Positions 13,388-24,975 are shown, counted from the stretch's first letter. The stretch is 64,000 nucleotides of DNA from Symbiodinium microadriaticum (GCA_001939145.1 LSRX01001553.1:54976-118975), one strand, 5' to 3'. Numbers and translations are program-made. Notes: generated by a model not told the origin, from the sequence alone.

Positions 13388-13985
13388 ACATAACCGGAAC
13401 CGCGAACCGATTCCTCAGGAACCGCTGGAACAAAGGAATACCGGTTTAGGAACCGCGAACCTGCCGAACCGAACCGTCAGGTTGAATCCCAGCTTGCCTT
13501 GTTAGAGGCATGGAACCTTCTGCCCTTCTGCCAGGACATCCATTCTTCTGTCATTTAATCCGGCGGAAACGCGCTTGGATCTGGCTGAACCACAGCATTC
13601 TAGAGCATTCAACATCCAGCATCGGGGGCTTCCGGGTTAATCGAGTATCCAGAGCATCCGGGTTTTGTTTGGCCAGGCCTCTGGCCAGGTTAGTTCATTA
13701 AACAGCGTGAAGGAGCATCCAAAAGAAGCGTCAAGAGCATCCGGGTTAGGGACTACTGGGGCCTGAAGCTTCAGAAAGGTGTACTCCCGCGCGTGCACAG
13801 AGCCACGTGCGGCGGCAACGCCATCTGGGATGTGTGTACGGGATGTTTCGTTAAGGGTTTATGAAATTTAATTTAGGAACCGCCTGGAACCGCGAACCGA
13901 ACCGCAGGAACCGCGGAGAAATCTAACCGCATGAACCTGAACCGCTGTTCCAAAACCGCAACCGCACCGAACACAACCGTTGCAT
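13388..13985. repeat. Degenerate GGAACCG/AACCG repeat in two blocks
   Basis: Dense GGAACCGCGAACCG-type words occur at 13,388-13,480 and again at 13,873-13,985. The sequence between carries repeated AGAGCATCCGGGTT words at 13,651 and 13,734. The arrangement resembles an expanding degenerate minisatellite split by a second repeat. Confidence 0.75.
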
Positions 13986-14039
13986 TCATGAAGTAATGGG
14001 CACAACGAACCGGAGGCCATCATATGTTGAAGTGGAGTT

Positions 14040-14880
14040 CAGTGATCTTGCGTAAACAACGAGATTGTGTTTGCTAGCACTGTCCGAGACGCTTTGTGAT
14101 AAGCACACCCCCGAAAGAGGTGCGGCGATCTCTTCGAGTTTATGTGAACTGAACCCTGATGACCCTTGGAAGAAGGCCCACGGGAAGAGAAGCCCCAGAG
14201 AGGTGCAAATGGGCTGCGGAACCTTTTGCATAAGCACTCTGTGTTGGCATTCAGCTCGAATTGTGCCAAGCGTCATATCACTGATTGTCTTTGTAGTCTT
14301 ATCCATGGATGCCAGAACGCGGCGTTTGACTTGAGATCGGCCCAAACCATAGCCTGAAATTTTCGCAGCTGCCAAATCCCAACAGAACTCGAACGTCATG
14401 TGGCTCCAGACTTCGACATCGTCCTCTCTCAAGCACAAGCACGTTAAAAACTGTATAAGTGTTTGATGCTCGGGAACACTCCCACCAGGCCGCGGCCAGC
14501 AAGGAGTCGTTCTCCGTCAGCATTCCTCCTTAGTCTGCACATAGTCTTCAATCGCATGAACCACCCCGGCTTGCGAAGGCATCACACCTCCAATGTCACA
14601 GGCGACAAACCCGAAGCGTCCTAGAATTCAGAACAGATCCCTTGGAAGACTTCCTGCTGAGCTTCGCATTTTCGTCAGCCTGAGTGGAGACGTGCGATTG
14701 CACAGGAAGCGGAAGCAACTCGTACTGGGTTCACACTCAGACTTACGACAGGCATGAAGACTAAGCCAAGCCGGTCTAGGCATATTGCACTATGCTCTTC
14801 ATAGCTATCGCCAGTCAGCGCACCCAACAATCAGAGCACCTCAGAGCACCTGCGCCTATTCACGGCTTGGCGTCACAAAA
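14040..14880. other. Gene-poor stretch 3' of a minus-strand gene
   Basis: Only weak minus-strand frames (13,986-14,438) are seen, with no supporting splice pattern. It separates the repeat block from the stop codon of the membrane-protein gene at 14,889. Confidence 0.4.
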
Positions 14881-14888
14881 TCTCAATA

Positions 14889-17223
14889 TCAGAACCTCCC
14901 GGTCAAACGCCGCTCACGCCGCCCACGCCTGCGGATGACCTGGTCCTTGATGTAGACGTTGGGCTTGTCGTTCGAGTAATACTTCACAATCGTATCCAGC
15001 ACCTGCGGCGTGTGAGGGCAAGCTTCCCCGTGCTGCTTCATAGTTGAGCTCACAGCGCTGAGACGCATGAAGCTACGAGCACGGCTTGCTTACGCAGATC
15101 TCTGGCAGAACCAGGAGACCACAGGCTATCCCGAACTTACATGTTCCTTGGATGACAACCACCTGGACCACTTGAAGGTTCGCATTGAGCTGGCTCTCGG
15201 TCACGAACATGAGTGACCAACCTCTGCAGGCTGACTCATCTGCGCTCCAAATGCTGGAAAGTCACGAGGTGACCCTTCCGGGAAATCTGCTTGGCTGCGC
15301 CAACTCGAAAACCTCATACCTCTAAATGCTCCCAGCAGCGTGGATATGGAAAAAGGCTGGCAACCATCACAGCCACCATACCCAGACCTGTACCTCAGAC
15401 ACGCAGCCAGAAAGACACAAGGATCACAGGGATCACCTGAACAAGGCAAACTCGAGCGGTGCTGCAGATGAATTGGGAGAGTGGGAAAGATGCTTTGCGA
15501 TGACAGGCAGCAAGAGTTGGAGAAGCCGCTCTGCTCCCACAACGATGTGAGAGGGCGGCACTACATTCTCGAAGCGAGGACTTCCCATCATAATTGGAGA
15601 GCTGCTTAAGTGATGCACCTCGGAAAACCTTCCGTGATGTTTAGTAGAGCAGAGCAAAGACGAGTATGAGCATTCTTCAGACTGAGTCCATGTGGAGCAA
15701 CTGTCCACGATGGATCCCGAAAGCCAGCCCCGTAAATGCAATGTATCTCGGATGCCTACCAGTGACGCTGCAATGCTTGGTAAGGGTGTCCAATGATCCG
15801 TAAGTCCAAAAATGTCGTGTCGTGTTCAATGCATTTTTAATGACAACCTCATGAGGAAAGTCTGTGAGAACTCGCGTGTCTAATTCTGCTGCGTCCAAGT
15901 TTCAAACAAAATTTTGTGTCAACGTGTCCTGGCACAAGCATAGCTGAACAGCTCTGACTTGCACACCACGCCCGCCAAAAGTCCTGCTGGATGCTCCAAC
16001 CCGGTGTCCAAGGGGGCATGATGGTAGCTTCATGCTTCTCGTTCCTTGGGAAATTCTAGCACATGCATTCATAATGACGAATGAGAAGCCGATGGCTAAG
16101 TTAAGGCTCAAGAAATCCATCCAAGTGGATGCGAAGTTGGACAATGCGAACATCTGCAGAGAGATGCCACACCTCAGTTAGGCGTCATATGCAACGAAGG
16201 TGCACACGCACGCACAGACAAAAAGAACACACATCGCATCGACACCTCAATCAGGCAAATCAAACAAGAGGCCGCAAGGACATCACTAGGCTGACGTAGA
16301 TGATGCCAGCCGCCACTCCGCCATAAAAGACATATTCTGGAGAGGTGGCCTCATAACCTCCAGGATATAGCGTATACCTGGTCTCTCTCGCGGTCCGATC
16401 CGCACGCTGCACGTCAAACACCACGAAGTCGGATTCGAATCAACAAGGCTTTTCCGAAATGTCAAGATATGCCAAGAGTCATGATCCACCCCATCATGGA
16501 GGACACGAGAGTACCCTGCAGGCCAGACTTGCAGCTGTTGAAGGCCTCCGGAGCGGCCCGGTGAGTGCGGTGAGTGCAACTTCTGCATATCCCGATCATG
16601 CTCAAAAGCATGTGCAGCAACTTGTGCTGCAGCATGTTGGCTGCACATATCTGAAGAAGCCTCCTGGGCGTACTGCTGTCATGACTGCAAGGCTTATGAC
16701 CAAAGCAGATGCACGGTCAATGAGAACATCACGGAGCCCATACGCTTGTGGCTTGCTTCTGTGTCCGGCTGATGCTGATCCTGACGATTTCTACAGTATT
16801 CCCGTGCCTGACCGAAGGAGACGCCGAGATTGAAAACAATGAACCTCGTCAGTGCTATGACGAATGCTGCTACAGGGAACAACTGGTGTCGACGGCATCG
16901 ACTGTGGATACGTTCATCCTCCGGCATGGTAACTAAGGTATACTGTGGCGCTTGCCAGGCAAGGCCACGATGCTTGAATTGAATGAAGTATTTCAGGATG
17001 TATATCACCTGGCTGCATGAACGTGGAACAACGAGGTGCAGATCAGTGGCATGCAGACTCCACTGGAGTAGACGCCAAGCTCCATCACCTCGGCGCTGCT
17101 GGCGCTGGCCTCCGCCTACTGGCACGCAGCTCTGAATGCAAACACCGTCGCCTTGTCGCGGAATGACCACACTTCGTTCGGCATGATGATCGGAATGGCA
17201 AAGAAAACCTTCGGGAACGACAT
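14889..17223 (-). CDS. Multi-exon gene for an unidentified membrane protein
   Basis: Several minus-strand exons have good splice sites and mostly compatible phases: 17,009-17,223 (donor GTGATA), 16,647-16,780, 16,266-16,406, 16,153 downward (acceptor CTCTCTGCAG), 15,760-15,888 (donor GTAGGC), about 15,437-15,620 (donor GTGATC), 15,141-15,253 (acceptor CTTTCCAG, donor GTAAGT), and 14,889-15,088 with the stop. Hydrophobic segments include SALVISLAVMTAV, VFYGGVAAGIIYVSLVM and LSLNLAIGFSFVIM, so it is probably polytopic. The C-terminus is very basic (IRRRGRRERRLTGRF). Joins 16,647/16,406 and 16,266/16,153 are both phase 0. The first segment carries an in-frame TAG at 17,116-17,118. The join after 15,760 does not match phase, so an exon may be missed. 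The last intron would be only 52 bases. No family recognised. Confidence 0.55.
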
Positions 17224-17289
17224 AGAGCTGCTTTGGGCAGTAGGTGTTCTTTCCCTCACACCGGAGAATTTTTGCTTTTGGAGCAGGAT

Positions 17290-17960
17290 TGGCTCAAACT
17301 GCATCCCAAGTGCAGCGTTTCTGGTTGTTCTTTGGCTGCACCTGCATGGTTCTCGGCTCCAAATACTGTAAGTTGATTGCATCATGTCTGGTTCCACCGT
17401 TTTCTGCTTCTGCATGCGCAGCCGTTCTTATGCTGTAATTGGTTGCTGGCAGGCTGGCAGGCTGGAACTTGAGCAGTTCTGGATGTGGTCAGGTTGTAGA
17501 ATTGCAGCAGTGGTTGTGCTCAGGCCTCACCTGCCGTGTAACCTGTACAATCAGTTGTGCTGTGAAATCCTGTTATGTTCTCCGGCTGTTGTCAGGCTGC
17601 GCAGGCTGGAACTTGGAGCATTTGGCAGGTAGCGGCAAGATTCAAGCGCTACTCGGTCTCAATTCTTTCGGCGGAAAATTTGCGGCATTTCTGATTGTTG
17701 TCAAGTTGCACATGCTGCAAACTGCAGCATGTTCTCAGGTTCCAGATGCTGTGACTCTTGCTCCGCTGGTGATAAGTGCAGCATTTCCAATTCTAGTGCT
17801 CAGAGGCTTGACATGCAGCAAAACGTTGCCGCTTGCAGGCTCCACATGCCATGTAGCTCGAGAATTTCTGCATGCTGTGCATTCCTGATTGCTCTCAAGC
17901 TTCAACAGACCAATGGCGCCAGGAGGACCAAGCATTTGCCGCTCTATTACAATAGAAATG
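17290..17960. repeat. Degenerate minisatellite-like spacer
   Basis: The plus strand repeats variants of AGGCTGGAACTTG (17,459 and 17,604), GTTGTCAGGCTG and TGCAGCATTTC at irregular spacing of tens of bases. It looks like an old tandem repeat between two minus-strand genes and overlaps any upstream extension of the 14.9-17.2 kb gene. Confidence 0.5.
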
Positions 17961-18041
17961 GCCACGATCAACAGGGACAAAGCCTGTTTGTTACTTGTTG
18001 ACCCAACCGGGACCCGCTAGAATCTAGCATCGAGATCGCTG

Positions 18042-18955
18042 TCACGCAGCTAGTGCAAAAGCTCCGCGGAAGGCATGCTCGGCGTGCTCCGCAAACTTCG
18101 GATTGCTCTCCTCGGGGGCAGTTGATGGCCCACACAGGACAGCGACATTCTGGACACGAAGCGCACTTCATTGGAATCTGCTTTGGAAACGGTGTGTTCA
18201 CAGCGTGGCCCGAGTCTCGGCACCAAACAGTTGCTGCACCGTCTTTCGGAGCTTGCCCATGTACGGATCCTCGCCCAGCGCCCTCTCCACCTGGAACTGC
18301 ATTGCGAACACCGACAGGATTGATGGCAGCGAGGGACGACGCTGCACGTTGGGGTAGAGAAACAACATCTACGAATCTACGGCTGGCCTACAGAGAGGCG
18401 GCTAAGAAGGCTGGGCTTTGGCTTAGGCACATCCCGTCTAGTCGCCGGGATCAAAGGCTTCACTTCGGCCATGGCGAGGGAAGGCTAAGGCCTCGGAGAG
18501 GCTGGGCTACTTCGAGCCAAGACCTTCTGGTGACGCCTGTGCAGAAACAGGCGAACAGGAATGCCCAAGACCAGAGTGCCCTGAAGAGAAACATGCGTCA
18601 CAAGCATTGGCATTCAACTTGACAAGGCTGCCCCTCCCAGGTTCGGACATCGCTTCCCCAAGGTTTATCGGAAAAGCAGTCCTAACATCCTCGAGGGGCG
18701 CCGGCTGCTCGGAGGTTTCACTGGCGCTTTGTTCACGGGAATGCACAGAAAGTTGGACTACCACCAGAAGCACAACTACCACCAGAGGCACATCTTTCAG
18801 CTTGGTCTAGGTTTGGATCGAATGATCAGATGGGTGCCTGGATCTGGGCGAGAAAGACCCTTCTTCAAGCTCCTTCTTCTTCTGAATGGGCGCCTGCACA
18901 GGGGCTCTCCTCTCAGCCGAGCCTGCCCCGCCCGACGAGGGCTCATCCAAAGTCC
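18042..18955 (-). CDS. Multi-exon gene, unidentified protein
   Basis: Minus-strand exons in order: 18,838-18,955 (charged, contains QKKKELEEGSF, possible GC donor); 18,654-18,726 (joins in phase 2, contains ASETSEQPAPLEDVRT); 18,511-18,580 (strong acceptor TTTCTCTTCAG, contains VRLFLHRRHQK); 18,198-18,369 (begins MLFLYPNVQRRPSLPSILS and contains GEDPYMGKLRKTVQQLFG); 18,042-18,110 (ends HAFRGAFALAA-stop). The first two junctions are phase-consistent only with GC donors, which are common in dinoflagellates. The link to the last exon is unsure. A competing Cys-rich frame is open across 17,968-18,350 but has less natural composition. No family recognised. Confidence 0.45.
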
Positions 18956-18975
18956 CTCGGTGGTTTTGCCCGGTG

Positions 18976-19371
18976 TCAAACGGGAACCATCAAACAAAAA
19001 CCCAATGGCTGGCGAAAGCTGGAAGAATCAATCCGACCTCGGATCCTGCCACGCGCTCCGAAGGTTCCGGCGCGGCCGGCAAGCTCGGAGCTGGAAGCCT
19101 CAACACTCTGAAGATCTCTGAAGCACTCTTTTGCCCTGATTTCTAGCAGGGGACTGGCGGTGTAAACGCGAAAATGCTGCGATGTCGGAAAAGCAACCCC
19201 CCCCCCCCAAGGCCGCCTCGCTGGCCGAAGCGGAGCCTCGGAGGGAGCGGCCTGGAAGGGAGCCCCCCCAACCAAGGGCCCCGAAGGCCCCGAAGCCGCT
19301 GCAGAGATCTGCAGAGCAGATGTCACGGCCTCTTCGGAGGGAGCTGCCGGCACTTCAGACGGCAAAAGCAA
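18976..19371 (-). CDS. Candidate Ala/Pro-rich exon
   Basis: An open minus-strand segment rich in alanine, proline and serine (for example SEVPAAPSEEAVTSALQ), just upstream of the 18.0-18.95 kb gene and plausibly its disordered N-terminal part. An antisense frame at 19,182-19,562 is equally long and begins MSEKQPPPPKAASLAEAEP. Neighbouring minus-strand exons favour the minus reading. Confidence 0.3.
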   Translation of the reverse strand: MLLPSEVPAAPSEEAVTSALQISAAASGPSGPLVGGAPFQAAPSEAPLRPARRPWGGGVAFPTSQHFRVYTASPLLEIRAKECFRDLQSVEASSSELAGRAGTFGARGRIRGRIDSSSFRQPLGFCLMVPV

Positions 19372-19399
19372 ACCTCAAAGCCCAAGGCCGCAAAGAAGA

Positions 19400-22300
19400 A
19401 GGGGACCGGGATTGCATCCCCGAGTCTATGGAATGGATTGGGTTGTATGGGGCTGCCTTGCAATGGAAGTGCGCTAACACCAGGACAATGTTCTCTACTG
19501 TAGTACATCCTCTCTGGTCAGATCGAGCTGTTGTCGCCTTTTTCACGTCGAATTCCCGTTGAAAGCTCGGTGTTGAGTTGGCGCATTTCCTACTGGTAAC
19601 ACTCAAAACAGCCAGACAAAGGGATATGTCACATGTCGGATATATCGGGCCTTCATCTGATAGAGATCGCTTCCGCACCTTTCGACGCAACCGAGTGACC
19701 TCGAAAAAGGAGCCAGGCTTAAAGGTGCGGAGAGCTGCCGTCTTCGAGGGGGGTTCGATGCAGAGCCAGGGCAGAATGGGCAATGACAACGACATCACAG
19801 GGTGACCTTTCAGCTCAGCTCCAGCGACGCGCCTCGGACTTCAACTGCTTGAAAGCTTTCTCGACCTTCCGAGGGACTTCAACTAGTTTGGAACTTAGCG
19901 TGCGCGAAGCCCTGTCTCAACCTCCGTCCTCGGCCCAGCTCCAAACCACATGTGACTCCGAGTTCTGAAACGCCGCTGCTCCTTCGTTCATTATTGGCTC
20001 AAGAACACGGCCTTGCGAAGCTTGATTGCTGCAGTCTTCGATTGCCATCGCGCCCTTGCCAGAATTTTGCCGGCAGATGTTGGTCCCAAAGGAATTGCTT
20101 TTCTTACGCGGGCCCAGGGGTGCTTGGGATAAGTACGAGGCACGCACTGCCACTCTCATTGGTCTTGCTCTTGTTCGGGTGTCCGTTCCGGTGATGATCA
20201 AGATGCAGGTGGCGCTTCTTGTCGTTCTGAGATACTTTTCTTATCACCCCGGTGTTGTGCCCTAATTCCAATACTTCGTCCCTGCACTCTGAACGAAAAC
20301 TGCTATTGCCACGAACGAAACGATTGGCACTGCCTGCCGTTCGCGTTGAACCCTAAACCCCCAAAATCTAGATTCGATCCACACTCAAAATCAAGACTTC
20401 TAAGCACTAAACTGCCCTCAATCCTAAACCACTTGAGCGCCAGCCTAGTGCGACGCTGGGTCGGAGCCGCCCCTCGCAAGGATTCGGAATGGCCAATGGT
20501 TGGCTCTCGACAATAACTCCCACGTCCCAACGTAATTACCATCTGGGCTCCGACACAGGAGCTGCATGTGAATGCAGCTTCCGACTGATCAATGCGTGTC
20601 ACTGGTCCTAACATCCTCCAACTCGTGCGCGGCCTTCGTCGTCTGGCAGCGGCCTGACCGGACGTTGTCTGGCGGGCATGGCCCAACCGGCATGTCAGCT
20701 CTGGCCAGAAAGTGCAGACATGTGCTTAAGGCTGAAGTGCCACCATCGGAAACGACTGACATATTCAGCAAACTCGAGGCAAAGACTCGCCCCTGCACCC
20801 GCCTGTCATCGTGCTGTGGCCACCTGCTCGGCACGGCTTCCGACGCACCTGGAGTGCGAAGACACTGAGTGCTGAGGTCTCACACCGACTCAAGGACTTG
20901 CCGCCCAAGGCACTCTCAGCGTCGATTGCCTCCCCAGAGCTGCCTTGGACTAAGACGGTGAAGTTCGAACTGGCTTCTCGGGAAGAGTCGGAAGAGTCCA
21001 GGAGCACACATGCGAAGCTCTGCCTCTGCTTCCCCCAACGAGGCCTGGGCCGGAAGTTTCCCAAGCCGCCTTCAGGATCGGAGTTGAGTTGGGGACTTCT
21101 GAAAAAAAAACGACCATTCTCGACCAGTGCACAGCATGTTCGCCTCGGGTGCCAGCGGAGGTTCTGGAACAGAAGCATGTCGTGCAGGCAGAGGCATCTC
21201 GGGACACGCAAACCGGGGCCAGCCAGAGCCACCGACGTTTCAGATGCTCTAGAGCTGGAACTTAGAGACTTCGCCAAAGGCGGAAATGGCCGGTTCTCTC
21301 GTGATTCCAAATTCCACTCTGAGCAACCGAAACTCTTGGCATGCTTCGATTCTTTGGCTCCACGCTCCGAAGCCGACAGGTCTCTCAATCCTCGAGGAGC
21401 TAGTGATCCCTAGAACGTGACGGTGTGGTCAGGCTTGTCTGCATCCTCGGACTTCAACACCTGCGGTGCCTGGCGAAATGTCAACAACTCAACCTGAGCT
21501 GCTGCTGAGCACGATCGTGGAGCACGGCCTTGAACCGACCCGCTTTGCGGATGAGGTGGCGGTTGCCGGGAAGTTCTAGCTCCTTTTTGAATCATCATGG
21601 AGTTTAGTGCAAGGATTGGGGTCGTCGACGCCTTTGACCCCGCATGTCAGCTCTTCGGTGCTCCTCCACTTTTTCCACCTTGACCGCCGGCTCCACGACG
21701 ATGCAGCTGAGGGTTTTCAGTGCACTCCAGTACTTTCCTGAGCTTTGCAGACTTGGAGCGAAGACGCTTTTGGCCGGCAAAGGAGGAGGGCTGCAAACTA
21801 AGTCTCAACATGAGGGCACTCACTCACGCTTGAGACACCCTGAGACCAACATCGACATCTGAGATCTGGAGTCGATCTCACGCTGTGGACGAACTGCGTA
21901 GTGGCTTCAGTCAAGTTGAATCAAGCCCGGCTGCGGTACTTGTGCCAAACATCCTTATTCGCTGCCTGGGCCGGAATCAGGGCCCCAGAGATTGCAGTGG
22001 CCGAACACATGACGATGCTACAACTTCCCAGTGCATCATGCATCCCTACTAGTGCTACAGTCCAGCAAGCGAGTCTTAGAGCCAGCATCGCGAAACCCTG
22101 ACTAGACTAACTTCTTCTTGCATGATGTTAGATGTTACGAGCCAGGGCTGGAGATGAAAGCCAGGTGCGAGGAAGGCCTTGGAGACTTTCGCCTGACAAG
22201 GGGGCAGCCAGCACGTGTTGGCCATGCCTATCATTGCTCGAAAGCTTGGGGCGTTCATTAGCCGATTAGCCACCGAACCAGCGAGCCTGCAAATAGTGTC
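19400..22300. other. Stretch with ambiguous overlapping frames
   Basis: Long frames are open on both strands at 20,765-21,413 (about 200 codons each way), and a Glu/Ser-rich minus-strand frame lies at 19,917-20,201. Strand cannot be decided by composition. A short telomere-like patch lies at 20,345-20,430. No domain recognised. Confidence 0.35.
20345..20430. repeat. Telomere-like words
   Basis: AACCCTAAACCCCC at about 20,349-20,362 and ATCCTAAACC near 20,423 are isolated CCCTAAA-type words with degenerate surroundings. Confidence 0.4.
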
Positions 22301-22329
22301 CTGAAAATCGCCTTGCGCCGACACGCCGG

Positions 22330-22680
22330 TCGCGGGCGCGTGGAAGGGAATACGCCGATGCGCAGATACGCCGGTGAAGGTCCGTGGAAGGGAAACACGC
22401 CGATATGCCGATACGCCGATCCGCCCTCACCCCACCCCAGCCCAACCCCACCCAGCCCACCTCCCACCCCATTTAAAATCAGAACTCCTACCACCCCTGA
22501 ACTCCGAGGATGGAGCCTTCGACTGAAGGGCCGCCCCTGATGTTAAAATCAGAACTGCTACCACGTCTGAACTCCGAGGATGCAGCCTCGGACTGATGGG
22601 GCGCCATGCCGATGTACGCCGATCCGCAAGGGAAATACGCCGAAACGCCGACACGCCGACACGCCGCTCTCGCGGTCAGG
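22330..22680. repeat. Symmetric repeat block with tandem 58-bp core
   Basis: Two diverged copies of a 58-bp unit starting TTAAAATCAGAACT lie at 22,473-22,530 and 22,543-22,600 (period 70). They are flanked on the left (22,348-22,425) and right (22,605-22,670) by arrays of TACGCCGA/CACGCCGA words. A CCCCACC-rich tract (22,430-22,470) sits at the left inner edge. Confidence 0.8.
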
Positions 22681-23137
22681 GGTGTAACGCTGTATCGGTG
22701 TATCGGTGCGCAGCTGTTTTTGAGACGCTGTTTGCGGGCCCTCTGGACCTTTTGCAGACTCAAGCCTGAGGTCTCGTGTTGCACAGAGCGTCGCCTACGA
22801 GTGGATTCGGCTGAACAAGCAGCCGCCAAGGTCCCTCAATAGCACCAATAAATATTAATGTGCGTGGAAGTGCAGCAAACACTTCTCATATAGCTGGTAG
22901 GTGGCATGACACATGCTTCGCTTGGGCCACTAGGGAGCTTTTGACAGGTCGGCCTGCCGCCAGTTCAAGTGATTCACGGGAGCGGCGTCTATCAAGGCAC
23001 AGCCTGCAGCAGGAGTAGTGAGCACTGCATGCCGAGGCAAAGGAGGAGATTGACTCTGTGGTGCGGGCTGCTGGAGAGCTTCTTCTTGGAGGACAGGAAC
23101 TTGCACCACACCATGTCCTTTTATGGGAGGAGAAACA

Positions 23138-23614
23138 TCAGAGAGCGCATCCCCTTGAGGAGTCCCCTCTCTCCACTCTCCGATAACTCCATCGAGGCCC
23201 GGGCCAGGCCCCAGTCCTCAGCTCAAGAAGCTCCAAAAAAGGTGAAGTTGTGTTTGAGTTTGGGGAAACGCGCCCACCGCTCTTTCTCAGCCCGGGTCTG
23301 AGGTGTCGTGGATACAGTCCGTGCCTTGGGTTTGGACTGGACTGGACAACTGGGCTCCGGTAAAAGCCCCCAAAGCTGAAGCTCACCAACACAAGGCGAA
23401 CCGTAACCCGCACATCAGCATCAGCCATGCTTCCCGAACTCTGCGAGTTCCTCTTGTCACCTCCTGTCTCCAACCGCAAGACTGCCACCGAGGTGCACTG
23501 ATTAAACACAATTGGAAGTGCCGCTGGACTGAGCAGCGGCGCTGTCAGTTCTACAAAGTCGGTGTGTCGGTAATCCTCAGCTGGTAACTGCTCCCACAAA
23601 GCACTGTGCATCCG
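23138..23614 (-). CDS. Hypothetical exon or short gene
   Basis: A minus-strand frame of about 155 codons. The natural ATG is two codons inside the open frame, and the product begins MHSALWEQLPAEDYRHTDFV and continues through VELTAPLLSPAALP and VTVRLVLVSFSFGGF. Composition is natural through about residue 85, then turns Pro/Arg-rich, so a donor may lie there. No family recognised. Confidence 0.4.
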   Translation of the reverse strand, partial: RMHSALWEQLPAEDYRHTDFVELTAPLLSPAALPIVFNQCTSVAVLRLETGGDKRNSQSSGSMADADVRVTVRLVLVSFSFGGFYRSPVVQSSPNPRHGLYPRHLRPGLRKSGGRVSPNSNTTSPFLELLELRTGAWPGPRWSYRRVERGDSSRGCAL

Positions 23615-24248
23615 CAAACATTAGATGCTCTCACAATTTGTTGAATGAAAAAATCATGGTGGGGAGAGTACAGCCTAGCCCTGCCTCAGCAGCAACAGCA
23701 GCAACTGGCAGCAGAAGCAAGAACAAGAATAGACAGACACGCAGTGTTGCATAACAGATCAAGCCCCACGGAATTGCAAAACCAAATCACAGAACGTAAT
23801 TAGAACTCGGCCGAAGTGACTACCGGCAAATCCATGATCTTACACCTCGTGTCCAAGACACACACTTGGGGCTAGGTCTCTCGAATATCCAGATGGAGCT
23901 TTCAAGCTCCTCGTAGCTTCCTCGGCGGCTTTTCTGGACAGGGCGTTCGTAGTGCACTGTTTATGGCCAGAGCCTTTGAGCACCCTTGCAAGCCTTTGAG
24001 CACAGCCTTAACTGTAGTTGGGACCACACTAGCACCACGTAGCACCAGTGCTTGAGCCCGTAGGTCTCACGAGAAAGCGTTTAATCTAGTCTCTGCAGTG
24101 CCGAAAGAGCTATCTTCAGTGGCATAGGAAAAACCGTCTCGGGAAGTGAAGCCGCAATAGATCAGAGGCAACGAGATACCTGAAATCAGCCAAGCTTAGT
24201 CCACGCCAGCCCAGGGTAAACGACAAACGTAAGAGAATTTTCTCTTGA

Positions 24249-24722
24249 TCAAGCCATGCGGCCAGAAGCAGAGACATCAGTCTGATCCATGGCAACCTGG
24301 AAACTGCTGTGCAGACAGAAAACAGCCCGAAAAAAAAGCCCCCCCCCCCCCCCGCCCGGTGACACAAAGGAGGCAGGGCGCAGGGCGCGCGCCTGGTGGG
24401 CTTGCTCCTGCAAGGACGAGGCCTTGTGAGGCCTTGGCCAGCTCAGAAGCTCTCGGAAGCTATTGGCCATTACAATTAGTCTTGTCATTATTACTGTTAT
24501 GATCCTCATTACTTCAGTATCATTATGATTATGATACTCTTCTTTATCTCGATCGTGGTCTTCACGACCTAGGAGCTCGGAGCTTGCACTGGGCCCGCGG
24601 CTCCACGCCCACGTGTTGCGAGGTGACCTTGTCCTCAGGACAGCGCAGCAAACTTCAAGGCTTGGCAAGGAGCCTCTAGCTTCGCGAGTTTCCCTCCGCA
24701 CTTGGCACAGCTCACCTTGCAT
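24249..24722 (-). CDS. Hypothetical ORF with His/Asp-rich segment
   Basis: ATG-started minus-strand frame of 157 codons: an Arg/Glu-rich start (MQGELCQVRRETREARG), a DHDRDKEEYHNHND segment, a hydrophobic IITVIMTRLIVMA stretch that coincides with an AT microsatellite-like tract, and a poly-Gly run encoded by a C tract near 24,340. The last parts may be non-coding. No family recognised. Confidence 0.3.
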   Translation of the reverse strand: MQGELCQVRRETREARGSLPSLEVCCAVLRTRSPRNTWAWSRGPSASSELLGREDHDRDKEEYHNHNDTEVMRIITVIMTRLIVMANSFRELLSWPRPHKASSLQEQAHQARALRPASFVSPGGGGGGLFFRAVFCLHSSFQVAMDQTDVSASGRMA

Positions 24723-24975
24723 GAAGCACTTGGCGGGGCCTTCTCCGCTTTCGCTGCAGGGTGGCTGTGCTTCTTGTGCGCTTTTGGGGAGTGCTTGGCT
24801 GCCTGACAGTGATCGGCTCTTGAAGCATCGGGAGTTTAAAGAGAACAGCAGCAGGCATATGGCTCCTCACGCGAACAGCGGCCTCTACTGCACTCTTGTC
24901 TCTGCCCCTTTCCCTCCCAGTTGTGTCACTCTTTGCTCCGCGTCCCTGCCACCAAAAACACAAATGATCCTTCAA
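24712..24975 (-). CDS. Candidate basic exon
   Basis: A minus-strand frame with an Arg/Lys-rich C-terminal half (ends QRKRRRPRQVLHAR). The opposite plus-strand frame (24,613-25,056) is longer but richer in Ser, Leu and Cys, as antisense shadows here usually are. Weak support only. Confidence 0.25.
   Translation of the reverse strand: MKDHLCFWWQGRGAKSDTTGRERGRDKSAVEAAVRVRSHMPAAVLFKLPMLQEPITVRQPSTPQKRTRSTATLQRKRRRPRQVLHAR

Noticed and set aside
17968-18350. Cys-rich minus-strand frame (CASCPECRCPVW)
   Set aside because: The competing frame, which begins MLFLYPNVQRRP, has more natural composition; the Cys-rich frame is probably its shifted shadow.
19986-20003. Spliced-leader-like string CATTATTGGCTCAAG on the plus strand
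   Set aside because: It has an extra base, lies alone on the opposite strand within a possible minus-strand coding frame, and has no (GA)n or second leader copy; chance is likely.
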